NCBI GenBank assembly: GCA_021413845.1
Contig: JAIOPP010000090.1
Span: forward strand, 37,456-101,455
Source of the DNA: Planctomycetia bacterium
GTDB taxonomy: Bacteria; Planctomycetota; Planctomycetia; Pirellulales; PNKZ01
DNA: 64,000 bases
Direction of reading: 5' to 3'
Below are positions 39,164 through 47,575 of this stretch, piece by piece; within the stretch, counting starts at the first letter, position 1; every line of letters begins with the position of its first letter. The notes beneath the pieces are model-generated. The model searched no databases, was not told the DNA's origin, and worked only from the letters and a program-made list of their open reading frames with translations. Position numbers and translations under genes: made by a program.

Positions 39164-40081
39164 ATGCCCAACGCTCTCATCGCCGCTCGCAACCGCATTC
39201 TCCCCGCTCTCGTCACGCCGCTCACCGATTCGGGCGCGCTCGATGAGGCGAGCCTCGAACGATTGATCGACCATCTCTATTCGAGCGGCATGGGTGGGCT
39301 CTACGTTACCGGCAGCACGGGGGAAGGAATCTATCTCGACGGCGCGATCCGTCGCCGCGTGGTCGAGATCGCCGTGGCCCATTCGCGCGGGCACGGGCAG
39401 GTGCTCGTCCATGTCGGCTCCATCTCGGCGATGCAGGCCTTCGAGTTGGCGAAGCACGCGGCTTCGGCAGGGGCCGACGGTGTGAGCAGCATCCCGCCGT
39501 TCGTCGGAGGCTATTCACCGGCCGAAACGCTCGACTATTACCGCGCGCTCGTCGCCGCGAGCCCGTTGCCGGTCGTCGGCTATTACATTCCGCAGCTGAC
39601 GGGCCAGGCCTGGCCGATCGAACGGGTCGTGGAATTGATGTCGCTCGACGGCATGGCCGGCTTCAAGTTCACGCACTCCGATCTTTACGTGCTGGAGCGC
39701 GTGATGCAGCATGTCGGGCCGGCGAAGATCGTGTACTTCGGCACCGATGAAATGCTCTGCCACGGCCTCGCGATCGGGGCCCACGGCGGCATCGGCACCA
39801 CCTACAACTTCATGCCGAAACTGATTCTCGAAGTCGCCACGCTTTCGGCCGAACGCCGCTGGGACGAGGCCCGAGAAGTGCAAAAGAAGGTGAACGAGAT
39901 CGTGGAAGTGCTGCTGACTTTCCACGGCATCGCAGCGACGAAACAGATCTTAGTCTGGCAAGGCCACATCGCCGAACCCAGATGCGCTCCGCCCAGAGCT
40001 TCGCTCAACGCAGAACAACAACAGACGCTAAGAGCCAAGCTGATGAATACGGCGATCGCGGAGACGCTTATCAAAGAATGA
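39164..40081 (+). CDS. DapA/NanA-family lyase
   Basis: A 305-residue TIM-barrel class I aldolase. GSTGEG (about residues 47-52) binds the carboxylate, the tyrosine in VVGYYIPQ and the Schiff-base lysine in GFKFTHSD (about 168) are both present, so it is active by sequence. The family splits N-acetylneuraminate, dihydrodipicolinate-type or other keto acids. The partner Na+ symporter upstream favours import and cleavage of a sugar acid such as sialic acid; this is inference. Its stop codon overlaps an ATGA used by a spurious start. Confidence 0.87.
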   Translation: MPNALIAARNRILPALVTPLTDSGALDEASLERLIDHLYSSGMGGLYVTGSTGEGIYLDGAIRRRVVEIAVAHSRGHGQVLVHVGSISAMQAFELAKHAASAGADGVSSIPPFVGGYSPAETLDYYRALVAASPLPVVGYYIPQLTGQAWPIERVVELMSLDGMAGFKFTHSDLYVLERVMQHVGPAKIVYFGTDEMLCHGLAIGAHGGIGTTYNFMPKLILEVATLSAERRWDEAREVQKKVNEIVEVLLTFHGIAATKQILVWQGHIAEPRCAPPRASLNAEQQQTLRAKLMNTAIAETLIKE

Positions 40082-40104
40082 CGAATATCGAAGGAGGCGA
40101 TGCC

Positions 40105-40383
40105 ATGCTCCGCGTCTTTTTTCGCCTGCTGATCGCCGGCGATCTTCTCGGTATTGTGTTGGCGATTGCGATTTGGATTGAGTCGATGTCTCCCGAGCAA
40201 GGCGCAAATATGGTCCTGATGATGCTGCCGATGATCGCCTTCCCGACGCTGTTGTGCGGGCTCGGCATTCTCTTGTTCATCTCTGCCGCGGGTGAGCGAT
40301 TCGGTCGTTGGGAACGACGCTTCGGTACATTGCTTGGCGCCGCGAGTCTCATTATCTTCGGAAGCTTGTTCGCTCTTGGATGA
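40105..40383 (+). CDS. Small membrane protein
   Basis: A 92-residue protein with three hydrophobic segments. I choose ATG 40105 because AAGGAGG stands 8 bases upstream, a near-perfect ribosome-binding site; an earlier ATG at 40078 has none. The basic loop GERFGRWERRFG is probably cytoplasmic. Function unknown. It follows the lyase gene closely and may be cotranscribed. Confidence 0.62.
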   Translation: MLRVFFRLLIAGDLLGIVLAIAIWIESMSPEQGANMVLMMLPMIAFPTLLCGLGILLFISAAGERFGRWERRFGTLLGAASLIIFGSLFALG

Positions 40384-40390
40384 ACACACA

Positions 40391-40645
40391 CCTCCGAGGC
40401 GAGCGGCCGGTGTGAACCGGCCGTTGGGAGTGCGCCAAGCATCGCGGCGCTGCACGCCGAAGTAGCAGGCACGTTTCACGTGCCGTCCGCCAAGCGCGAC
40501 TTTGGGCAACCCTATCCGACTCCCTCACCGAACGACGCACGTGGTTGCGGCACGTGGAACGTGCCTACTACTTGAGAGAGTAGCCAAGAGAAGATCGTTC
40601 GGCAGGTTCAACGGGGGCCTCACGGCACCCCGCTCGCTTCGGAGG
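40391..40645. repeat. Composite repeat block, left copy
   Basis: Order: reversed family A (40391-40425), a linker GGGAGTGCGCCAAGCATCGC, family B (40460-40574), then GAAGATCGTTCGGCAGGTTC and a palindromic GGGGCCTCACGGCACCCC unit ending in CTTCGGAGG. The same order recurs at 41078-41314 in the same orientation, on the other side of the antitoxin gene. The family B right end (ACGTGGAACGTGCCTACTAC) pairs with its left end. Confidence 0.8.
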
Positions 40646-40700
40646 TCGAGCGCTCGACCATCGACATAACTTGCCCGTCGGCTCAGAGCATGATAGCATC

Positions 40701-40717
40701 GAATTAGCATCTAATTC
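40701..40717. promoter_or_regulatory. Dyad operator candidate for the antitoxin gene
   Basis: GAATTAG-CAT-CTAATTC is a perfect 7-bp inverted repeat with a 3-base spacer, 20 bases before ATG 40738. Phd/YefM proteins repress their own operons by binding such palindromes, so this is a plausible operator. Confidence 0.6.
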
Positions 40718-40737
40718 CATGCGAAAGGATTTGTGCC

Positions 40738-41046
40738 ATGCTCAATCTATCGAGCGGCATCGACTCGCTGACCAACTTCAAGCGGCAGACCGCCGAGTAT
40801 CTCTCGCAACTGCACAAGACCGGCGAACCGGTAGTGCTTACCGTCAACGGCAAGGCCGAGGTCGTGGTCCAAGACGCCCAGGCATATCAAAAACTGGTCG
40901 AAGCGGCAGCCAAGGCCGATCGCGAGGAAACCGTTGCAGCGATCCGTGCCGGACTCGCGGATGTCGCAGCGAAGCGAACGAAGCCGGCCCGCGCCGCTTT
41001 GAAGGCGTTGGCTAAGAAGTACGGCATCCCCACAACCGGCGCTTAA
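40738..41046 (+). CDS. Phd/YefM-family antitoxin without partner toxin
   Basis: A 102-residue protein. The N-terminal part (SSGIDSLTNFKRQTAEYLSQ, then GEPVVLTVNGKAEVVVQD) is the Phd/YefM DNA-binding fold; the C-terminal Lys/Ala-rich part would bind a toxin. No RelE/Doc-type gene lies next to it: the next 300 bases are repeats, then an unrelated minus-strand gene. It may be an orphan regulator or act with a distant toxin. AAAGGA gives the ribosome-binding site. Confidence 0.82.
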   Translation: MLNLSSGIDSLTNFKRQTAEYLSQLHKTGEPVVLTVNGKAEVVVQDAQAYQKLVEAAAKADREETVAAIRAGLADVAAKRTKPARAALKALAKKYGIPTTGA

Positions 41047-41365
41047 CGTGAAGAAGTATCACGTCCGGCTTACTGGCCTCCGAGGCGAGCGGCCGGTGTG
41101 AACCGGCCGTTGGGAGTGCGCCAAGCATCGCGGCGCCGCATGCCGAAGTAGCAGGCACGTTCCACGTGCCGTCCGCCACTTGCGATCCCAAGTAACGCGA
41201 CACGACGCACGTGGTCGCGGCACGTGGAACGTGCCTACTACTTGAGAGAGCGGTCGAGAGAAGATCGTTCGGCAGGTTCAACGGGGGCCTCACGGCACCC
41301 CGCTCGCCTCGGAGCCGAGCGCTTGTCCCCATCTGACCCCCGACCCCTGACCTCCGACCCCTTCC
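41047..41365. other. Repeat-filled gap downstream of the antitoxin gene
   Basis: Contains the second composite repeat block and a CTGACC-rich tract (41335-41367). No toxin-like open frame is present in this stretch on either strand. Confidence 0.6.
41078..41314. repeat. Composite repeat block, right copy
   Basis: Same order and orientation as the block at 40391-40645, with a shorter family B unit (41146-41244, about 99 bp against 115 bp). The two copies are highly similar at both ends, so they are direct repeats flanking the antitoxin gene. Confidence 0.8.
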
Positions 41366-41998
41366 TCACTTCACCTCAACCACATCCACCTGCACGAACT
41401 GGCCGTTGAACGGCAGGGGGGCCGGGGCCACATCCGGCACCACGAGCTTCTTGAAGTTGGCGATCATCTTGCCGTTTTGGCCGTCGCCGTGAAACGTGAT
41501 CGTCGCGCCCCCTTCGATCTCGATCGTTTGCGTGTAGTCGATCGTAAAAATCTGATGGCCGACTTTATCTTGCCGGTTGAGGAAGTAGTGCGACTCCGGC
41601 GAGGAGACGCTGATTTGATAAACGTTGTACGTGGCGTTGTTCTTCTCGCCGCCGATGTAGAAATAGTCGCCGACTTGCTTGCCCCCCTTATACATCATCG
41701 GCTCGACGACGCCACGGAACCGGAGCGTCACTTGATAGCGCTTCCCCTTCTCGCCGCCGAAGGTCTTCTTCACCGTGAAGTTGTCGGTCTTCATCGGGTC
41801 GCCCGTTACGATCGCCGAGGTGCCGGTCGCCCCTTCCTTCGGATTCTCGGGCATCGCTTCCTTCATCGGAAACTCGAAGCGATAGCCGTTGATCGAAGCA
41901 CCCGGATTGTCCCCCTCGGCGGCGCGGGCTGCGCTGAAAGACGGAACGACGAACATACCGAGCACGAGACCGGTGAGTGCGAGGAGGGAGCGATTCAT
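41366..41998 (-). CDS. Exported beta-rich hypothetical protein
   Basis: A 210-residue exported protein. Start ATG 41998 gives a signal peptide (L-L-A-L-T-G-L-V-L-G, ending A-R-A-A); the longer frame upstream is poor. The mature part is beta-rich with regular YXVTLRFRGVVEP and TIEIEGGATITFHGDG segments, suggesting a jelly-roll or lectin-like fold. No catalytic residues recognised. Possibly a carbohydrate-binding or structural envelope protein. Confidence 0.62.
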   Translation of the reverse strand: MNRSLLALTGLVLGMFVVPSFSAARAAEGDNPGASINGYRFEFPMKEAMPENPKEGATGTSAIVTGDPMKTDNFTVKKTFGGEKGKRYQVTLRFRGVVEPMMYKGGKQVGDYFYIGGEKNNATYNVYQISVSSPESHYFLNRQDKVGHQIFTIDYTQTIEIEGGATITFHGDGQNGKMIANFKKLVVPDVAPAPLPFNGQFVQVDVVEVK

Positions 41999-42181
41999 GG
42001 TTAGGGCCGTTGGTTGGATTACGTTTGGTGGGCGGAAGCGGCGACGTCGCGATTCTAGCAGGTAGTTGCGGCTCGCACAGCATGCGGAACCGGCGGCAGG
42101 CATGGCAACCGCGCCGCTCGCCGATTACGATGGCGCGGAGTAGAGAGTGCGTAGAGTTCGTCGCGAAGGAGAATCGAAATC

Positions 42182-42634
42182 ATGCCGCGCCGCATCCCGT
42201 ATTTCCAGATCGCGCCCGACGCCGTCAAGATCCTCGCCGCGGCGAAGCCCTATCTCGAAGCCTCGGGCATCGACGCGCGTCTTAAGGCCTTGGTCGAGTT
42301 GCGCGTGTCGCAGATCAACGGCTGTGCCTTCTGCGTCGATATGCACTCGCGCGAGGCGCGGCAAGCCGGCGAAACGCAGCAAAGGCTCGATTGCCTCCCG
42401 GTCTGGCGCGAGACCTCGTTCTACGACGACCGCGAACGGGCCGCGCTCGCCTGGGCCGAATCCGTGACGAACGTCTCGACGACCGGCGTGCCCGACGCCG
42501 TGTATGACGAAGCGCAGCGGCACTTCGCCGATAAAGACCTCGTCGACCTCACGCTCGTCGTCGCGTTGATGAACGCGTGGAATCGGATGGCGATCAGCTT
42601 CCGCCAAGGCCCCGCGAAGCGAGCCGAGATGTAG
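42182..42634 (+). CDS. AhpD/carboxymuconolactone decarboxylase-family protein
   Basis: A 150-residue helical protein. The redox motif C-A-F-C with VDMH (about residues 49-56) is the AhpD-type CxxC-xxxH active site, which makes it an alkylhydroperoxidase-like thiol protein. AAGGAG lies 10 bases before ATG 42182. It may reduce peroxides with a thiol partner; the full AhpC partner is not in the window. Confidence 0.9.
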   Translation: MPRRIPYFQIAPDAVKILAAAKPYLEASGIDARLKALVELRVSQINGCAFCVDMHSREARQAGETQQRLDCLPVWRETSFYDDRERAALAWAESVTNVSTTGVPDAVYDEAQRHFADKDLVDLTLVVALMNAWNRMAISFRQGPAKRAEM

Positions 42635-42689
42635 AGCCCGCGCGCGGCGATCGTCACTTCGCGCCGAGAGATCACTTCACGTCAAGAGT

Positions 42690-43094
42690 TTACTTCGTAC
42701 CGGGAAACGGCTCGCTGTGCAGATCGCCGGTTCGGCCGAAGTATTGCACGCGTCGGCCCGCGATCTGCACGAAGTACCCGACGCAGCCGGCCGCGGTCGT
42801 GAGCCGGACGAACTTGGGATACATGATCTCGCCGCGCTGCGCCTTGCGAATCGCCGCTTCGACGGCTTGCGGTGCGAACGCCTCGGCGATCGCCGGCTGC
42901 TCGCCGTGCGCTATCGAGACGACGAGCGAGTCGCCGTCGGGCAGGTAAAACGTATTCTCCTGCCGGCTGTAATCGGCGTGATACCGCTCGACGCCGATCT
43001 GCATGAGCCGCCCGACGACCTCACCGAACGAGATGGTGCCCGCGAGCGAGGCAGCGACGCACTCACGGATTACGGCCTGTTGCGTATCGTTCAA
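42690..43094 (-). CDS. DUF1398-family protein
   Basis: A 134-residue soluble protein. The family pattern is seen in ISFGEVVGRLMQIGVERYHADYSR and the ending VQYFGRTGDLHSEPFP. Homologues are small cytoplasmic proteins with no assigned biochemistry. It is convergent with the AhpD-like gene, 55 bases apart. Confidence 0.75.
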   Translation of the reverse strand: MNDTQQAVIRECVAASLAGTISFGEVVGRLMQIGVERYHADYSRQENTFYLPDGDSLVVSIAHGEQPAIAEAFAPQAVEAAIRKAQRGEIMYPKFVRLTTAAGCVGYFVQIAGRRVQYFGRTGDLHSEPFPGTK

Positions 43095-43142
43095 CTCTCA
43101 CTCTCCTTAGTGATAAAATCGGCAAACGAACTCATTGAGGCA

Positions 43143-44954
43143 TTAACCCCGCTTCCGCCCCAGCGGTGATTCGCCGAGCGTGAGGCGGGTTTGTAGTTCG
43201 GCGGCGCGGCGTTCGAGGCCGGCGAGGTCGTCGATCGTCCGGCGGATCTCGCGGCATTCCGTTTCGGCCGGGGCGAACAACCGTGCGACGGCGGCCGGCC
43301 CTTCGCGGCGAGCGCGGAACGCCGCGATCTCGCGACCGATCCCGCGCTTCAAGCGCGATGTGAACAACCAGAGCAGCAGGCCGCACCAACCGACGAGCAC
43401 GACGCCGGCCGCTAAGAAAAACTCGAAGCCGTAGAGCGGCCGGGGCGTCGCACCGCTTAACTCGACTGCGAGCCAGGAGTCGTAGAGGAAGTTTTTCAGA
43501 AAGCGAAACACAAGCGCTCCGACCACCGCGACGAGCAACACCTCGTAGCAGAATCGAACGAACCAGCCGGCTCTTTCTCGGGCCAGTCGATCGACCGAAG
43601 CTTGCAGATCGGCCGCGGCCGCTTCGACGAATTCGCGCGCCGCGCCGGCCGCTTGCAGCGAGACGTCGGCGAACTTCGTGCCGCGCCGATCGATGCCTGC
43701 CTCGCCTGCATAGCCGTCGACGATGATCGACGCCGTGCGCAGATCGCTTTCGCTCCAAGCTTGCGCGGCGGCGCGCGTCGAGGCGGTTTCCTGATCGCGG
43801 CGATCACGAAACTGCTTGAGCCGGCGCGTCCCCTCGAACATCCCCCAGAGCGCCAGTTGCGAAGGACTGCGCACGCGCGACAGGCCGTAGCCCGAGACGA
43901 GCGTGCCGAGCGCTTGGTAGCCGCGCAGCAAACAAGCGAACGGACTGAAACCCCAGCGCACGGCCACGGCATCGACCAGTCGGTCTTCCCACAAACGACG
44001 ACTATTCTCGAGCTCTCCGCACACGCGCTCGACGAGCACGACGGAAAGTTTGGTCCGCTGTTCGAGAATGGCCGCTTCGAGCGGCGCGAGGGGCGCGGTG
44101 GCGGCGTTGAGCCGCTTGCGGCAGGCGGCGACCGTCTCTTGCACGAGGTCGAGAAAGTTGGCGCGGCGAATCCGAGCCGCGGCGCTGCCGGCAAGTTGCC
44201 GAGTAAGAAAATCGACGAGCCGTCCGAACTCGCCGTGCGGGGCGTTGCCCGCCTTGGCTTCGGCAAGCGCCGCCGGGCCGTCGACGAAGAACATCTCGCC
44301 GGTCGCGAAGTCGTCGGCCAAGACGCGCCGCCAATCTTCGCGCAGGTCGTCGTCTTGGTCGGCATGGGTCTGCACGAAGATGAGCCTGGCGCCGGATGCC
44401 GCCGCGGCGAGCTCGGCCGAGACGCGCGCGCTGCGATACTTCTGTTGCGTCGTCACGACGAGCAGCACATCGCAATGCGGAAGCAACTCGCGCAGCCGCG
44501 CCAGGTTCGTGCCGCCGGCGGTGTCGTCCTCGGCGGTCGTGTCGGGGTCGGGGCAATCGATCACGACCAACTCGCGCAACAGCGGCAGGTCGCGCCGCAC
44601 GACGTTCACCGTTTCCGGCGCGATGCCGAACGTCTCCGGACCCAAGCCGGGACGGCAAATAAATACCGGCAACTTCGTCGTCGGCCGAAGTCGACCGGCC
44701 GGGCTCACGTCGTCGCCGACCAGCGCATCGACCAGCGTGCTCTTGCCGACGCCGGTGCCGCCGAGCGTAGCGACGACGAGCGGCGCTTCGATCCGCACGC
44801 GCAACGTCGCCGTCCGTTGCAGCAGGCGCTCGATCAGCGCTTCGCAAGCCTGCGCCGCGGGCCAAGCGAGCTTCGCGCCGTTCCACTGTTTGAGTTCTCG
44901 CACGAGCGCGTCGATCTCGGCGAGTAGTTCGAGATGTTCGAATTCATGCGACAT
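43143..44954 (-). CDS. Membrane-anchored dynamin-like/GTPase protein
   Basis: A 603-residue protein; start ATG 44954 (MSHEFEHLEL), because the frame beyond runs through the family B repeat. The G domain has GGTGVGKST (G1, about residue 65), VIDCPDPDT at G3 (DCPD, without the usual glycine) and VQTHADQ at G4. The rest is long helices, then two hydrophobic segments near residues 495-515 and 530-550, so it resembles dynamin-like or GTPase-coupled membrane proteins. It may remodel membranes or sense stress; no partner is seen nearby. Confidence 0.8.
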   Translation of the reverse strand: MSHEFEHLELLAEIDALVRELKQWNGAKLAWPAAQACEALIERLLQRTATLRVRIEAPLVVATLGGTGVGKSTLVDALVGDDVSPAGRLRPTTKLPVFICRPGLGPETFGIAPETVNVVRRDLPLLRELVVIDCPDPDTTAEDDTAGGTNLARLRELLPHCDVLLVVTTQQKYRSARVSAELAAAASGARLIFVQTHADQDDDLREDWRRVLADDFATGEMFFVDGPAALAEAKAGNAPHGEFGRLVDFLTRQLAGSAAARIRRANFLDLVQETVAACRKRLNAATAPLAPLEAAILEQRTKLSVVLVERVCGELENSRRLWEDRLVDAVAVRWGFSPFACLLRGYQALGTLVSGYGLSRVRSPSQLALWGMFEGTRRLKQFRDRRDQETASTRAAAQAWSESDLRTASIIVDGYAGEAGIDRRGTKFADVSLQAAGAAREFVEAAAADLQASVDRLARERAGWFVRFCYEVLLVAVVGALVFRFLKNFLYDSWLAVELSGATPRPLYGFEFFLAAGVVLVGWCGLLLWLFTSRLKRGIGREIAAFRARREGPAAVARLFAPAETECREIRRTIDDLAGLERRAAELQTRLTLGESPLGRKRG

Positions 44955-44970
44955 AGGTCCATCATAACCT

Positions 44971-45084
44971 AAAGTAGCAGGCACGTTCCACGTGCCGTAG
45001 CCACAAGCGTCGTTCCCTAACGAAGCCGCATGGCGCTCGTAAGTCTTGTAGGCGGACGGCACGTGGAACGTGCCTGCTACTTTA
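44971..45084 (-). repeat. MITE/REP-like family B repeat, copy 4
   Basis: AAAGTAGCAGGCACGTTCCA at the left and its inverse TGGAACGTGCCTGCTACTTT at the right enclose about 75 bases. It lies directly upstream of the GTPase start and would form a long hairpin in its leader. Confidence 0.85.
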
Positions 45085-45195
45085 GCGAACGGAAAACTTC
45101 GCCGCCGCGACGCCGCTTTCCCCCGGGTATACACCCGGGGCTATTTGGCTTACGCTGGAAGTATCCTTTTCTCTTCCGTTCGTGAGTCAGATGCC

Positions 45196-46314
45196 GTGCC
45201 GGCGAAATCCAACGATCGCAACTTTCACGTCGATGAAACCGAGGTCGGCAAGACGCTCGCGGCGATGCTCCGCATTCGTCTGCCGGGGACTTCTTGGTCG
45301 GAAGTGCAACGCTTGGTACGCAAGCGGCATGTGATGATCAACGGCAATCTCTGTTGCGACGAAGGGCGGCGGTTGAAGAGCGCCGAGGTCGTGAAACTGC
45401 TCGAGCATCCGACCGCGCCGCCGGCGCGCGAGGAAGACGTGCGCATTCGCTACGTCGATCAATATCTCGTCGTCGTCGAGAAGCCGGCCGGGCTCACTTC
45501 GGTGCGGCACGAGGAAGAGCGGCAGTGGAAGGCCGAGCGCAAGAACGCGCAGCCGACACTTGAAGACTTGCTGCCGCGCATCTTAGCGAAGCGCGAAAAA
45601 GGGGGGGACAAACGGCCCCTCAAGAATCGTTCGCAACACACGCAGCCGCGCACTCCGCCGATGCGACCGGTCCATCGGCTCGATCGCGAGACGAGTGGGC
45701 TGATGGTTTTCGCGCGCACCGTGCCCGCCGAGCGCGAACTCGGCCGGCAGTTTCGCGAACACACGACCTATCGCCGCTACATCGCCGTGGCCGAAGGAGA
45801 CGTTGCCGAGCAAACGATCGAATCGCGACTGATTCGCGATCGGGGCGACGGTCGACGCGGCAGCACGAACGACGCGACGCTCGGCAAGCGCGCGATCACG
45901 CATGTCGTTCCGCTGGAGAAGATCGGCGATTATACGGTCGTACAATGTCGGCTCGAGACCGGCCGGACGCATCAGATTCGGATCCATTTCGCGGAGTCGG
46001 GCCATCCGCTTTGCGGCGAGAAGGTGTATCGCCAACCCCTCTTCAAGAAGCCGCTTCCCGATCACAGCGGCGCTCCCCGTACGGCCCTGCATGCCGCCGA
46101 GCTCGGGTTCACGCATCCGATCTCCGGCGAAGAGATGAAGTTTTCGATGCCGCTGCCGGACGACTTGAAGAAGTTTATGGAACGGTTGCGGAAGTTGCCG
46201 GCTCGGAAGAGTTCCGACGGCAAGGAAGTACGCAACGCTCGCGAACCCGCAAGCGAGGAACGGTCTGCTGCGCCGCCGCCGGATGCTTCCGCTACGGATG
46301 ATGCCGCTTCGTGA
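45196..46314 (+). CDS. RluA-family pseudouridine synthase
   Basis: A 372-residue enzyme if started at GTG 45196; the longer frame to 45070 crosses the repeat end and is unlikely. An S4-like RNA-binding region (TLAAMLRIRL...VRKRHVMINGN) precedes the catalytic domain with the HRLDRETSG motif, whose aspartate attacks uridine, followed by LETGRTHQIRIHF and HAAELGFTHP. It modifies uridines in rRNA or tRNA. A Lys/Pro-rich insertion near residue 130 and an acidic/basic tail are extra. It is followed closely by the CoA-transferase gene. Confidence 0.9.
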   Translation: MPAKSNDRNFHVDETEVGKTLAAMLRIRLPGTSWSEVQRLVRKRHVMINGNLCCDEGRRLKSAEVVKLLEHPTAPPAREEDVRIRYVDQYLVVVEKPAGLTSVRHEEERQWKAERKNAQPTLEDLLPRILAKREKGGDKRPLKNRSQHTQPRTPPMRPVHRLDRETSGLMVFARTVPAERELGRQFREHTTYRRYIAVAEGDVAEQTIESRLIRDRGDGRRGSTNDATLGKRAITHVVPLEKIGDYTVVQCRLETGRTHQIRIHFAESGHPLCGEKVYRQPLFKKPLPDHSGAPRTALHAAELGFTHPISGEEMKFSMPLPDDLKKFMERLRKLPARKSSDGKEVRNAREPASEERSAAPPPDASATDDAAS

Positions 46315-46332
46315 GGTGAGAGAAATCTTTCG

Positions 46333-47574
46333 ATGACGACGCGTGCCGATCTACCTCTGGCCGGTTTGAAGGTGCTTGATCTTTCGCGCATCTTGGCGGG
46401 TCCGATGTGTGCGCAGATTCTCGCCGATCTCGGCGCCGATGTGGTGAAGATCGAACGGCCACAGAGCGGCGACGACACGCGCCAATGGGGCCCGCCGTTT
46501 CTCGCAGCCGATGCCGAGGGGAAGCCCGGCCCGAGCGCTTATTATCTGTCGTGCAATCGCGGGAAGCGTTCGATGGCGCTCGACCTGAGCAAGCCCGAGG
46601 CGCGCGAAGTGCTCGACGACCTGCTGCGCACGGCCGATGTGATGCTTGAGAACTTCTTGCCTGAGACCCTCGCGAAACTCGGACTCACCCCCGAGCGGCT
46701 CCGGACGCTCAACCCCCGGCTGGTAAGTTGCTCGATTTCGGGCTATGGGCGAACCGGCCCGAACGCCGATCTGCCGGGCTACGATCTCGCGATCCAGGCC
46801 GCTTCCGGTTTGATGTCGATCACGGGGGAGCGTGACCGCGCGCCGATGAAGGTCGGCGTGGCGATCAGCGACGTCGTCACGGGGTTGTATGCCGCAGTGA
46901 GTGTGTTGGCGGGGTTGATCGGTCGGGGCGGGGCAGGGGAGGGGCGGCAGTTCGACGTCGCGCTGGCCGATTGCACGTTGGCCGCACTGGTGAACGTGGC
47001 GCAAAGCACGCTCGCAACGGGCCGCAGACCTGCGCGCTACGGCAACGCGCATCCTCAGATCGTGCCGTACGAGTCGTTCGCGACGGCCGATGGGCATCTC
47101 GTGTTGGCGATCGGCGCCGATCGACAATGGGTTCGATTTTGTCAGGCGATCGAGAAGCCGGTGTGGAGCGACCACGCGCGGTTTCGGACCAATCCCGATC
47201 GCGTGGCGGCGCGCGAGGTGCTTGTGCCGCTCGTGGCCGAGGAGATGCTACGGCGCACGACGGCCGAATGGGAAACGCTGCTCACCGCGGCCGACGTGCC
47301 GCACGCGCGGATCGCGCATGTCGACGAGGCGCTTGCCTCGAAACAAACCGAAGCGCGCGGCATGGTGCGCGAGGTGGTCGACGATGCCGGTCGAACGGTG
47401 CGCTTGTTGGGGAATCCGATTCATTGGCCGGAGCGACCCGACCCGGCGGACGATGCCCCGTCGAAAGCGATGCCGCCGGGGCTCGGCGCGCATACTGACG
47501 AAGTGCTCCGTCATTGGCTAGACTATGCAGACGACCGCTTGCTCGAACTACGCCGTGCCGGAGTGATTGCCTGA
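46333..47574 (+). CDS. CaiB/BaiF-type (family III) CoA transferase
   Basis: A 413-residue enzyme. Family hallmarks are LKVLDLSRILAGP at the N-terminus with DLGADVVKIERP, NRGKRSMALDL, and the aspartate in the GYDLAIQAASGLM region that forms the acyl intermediate. It transfers CoA between carboxylic acids. It lies 18 bases after the pseudouridine synthase and its stop is followed by the ATG of the next gene one base later, so the three are likely cotranscribed. Confidence 0.93.
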   Translation: MTTRADLPLAGLKVLDLSRILAGPMCAQILADLGADVVKIERPQSGDDTRQWGPPFLAADAEGKPGPSAYYLSCNRGKRSMALDLSKPEAREVLDDLLRTADVMLENFLPETLAKLGLTPERLRTLNPRLVSCSISGYGRTGPNADLPGYDLAIQAASGLMSITGERDRAPMKVGVAISDVVTGLYAAVSVLAGLIGRGGAGEGRQFDVALADCTLAALVNVAQSTLATGRRPARYGNAHPQIVPYESFATADGHLVLAIGADRQWVRFCQAIEKPVWSDHARFRTNPDRVAAREVLVPLVAEEMLRRTTAEWETLLTAADVPHARIAHVDEALASKQTEARGMVREVVDDAGRTVRLLGNPIHWPERPDPADDAPSKAMPPGLGAHTDEVLRHWLDYADDRLLELRRAGVIA

Positions 47575-47575
47575 G

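Larger units (their letters stand above)
40384..40737. other. Repeat-filled gap upstream of the antitoxin gene
   Basis: Nearly all of this gap is repeat: reversed family A, then a family B unit, then a GGGGCCTCACGGCACCCC palindrome. The last 90 bases hold the presumed antitoxin promoter, the dyad at 40701 and AAAGGA before the ATG. Confidence 0.6.

Noticed and set aside
40391..41314. CRISPR array
   Set aside because: Repeats are palindromic and composite, with no regular spacers and no cas genes.
41047..41365. Toxin gene after the antitoxin
   Set aside because: The open frames here lie within repeat sequence and have no RelE/Doc-like features or start signal.
43602..44927. 441-codon plus-strand open frame
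   Set aside because: Shadow of the GTPase gene on the other strand, which has clear G motifs.
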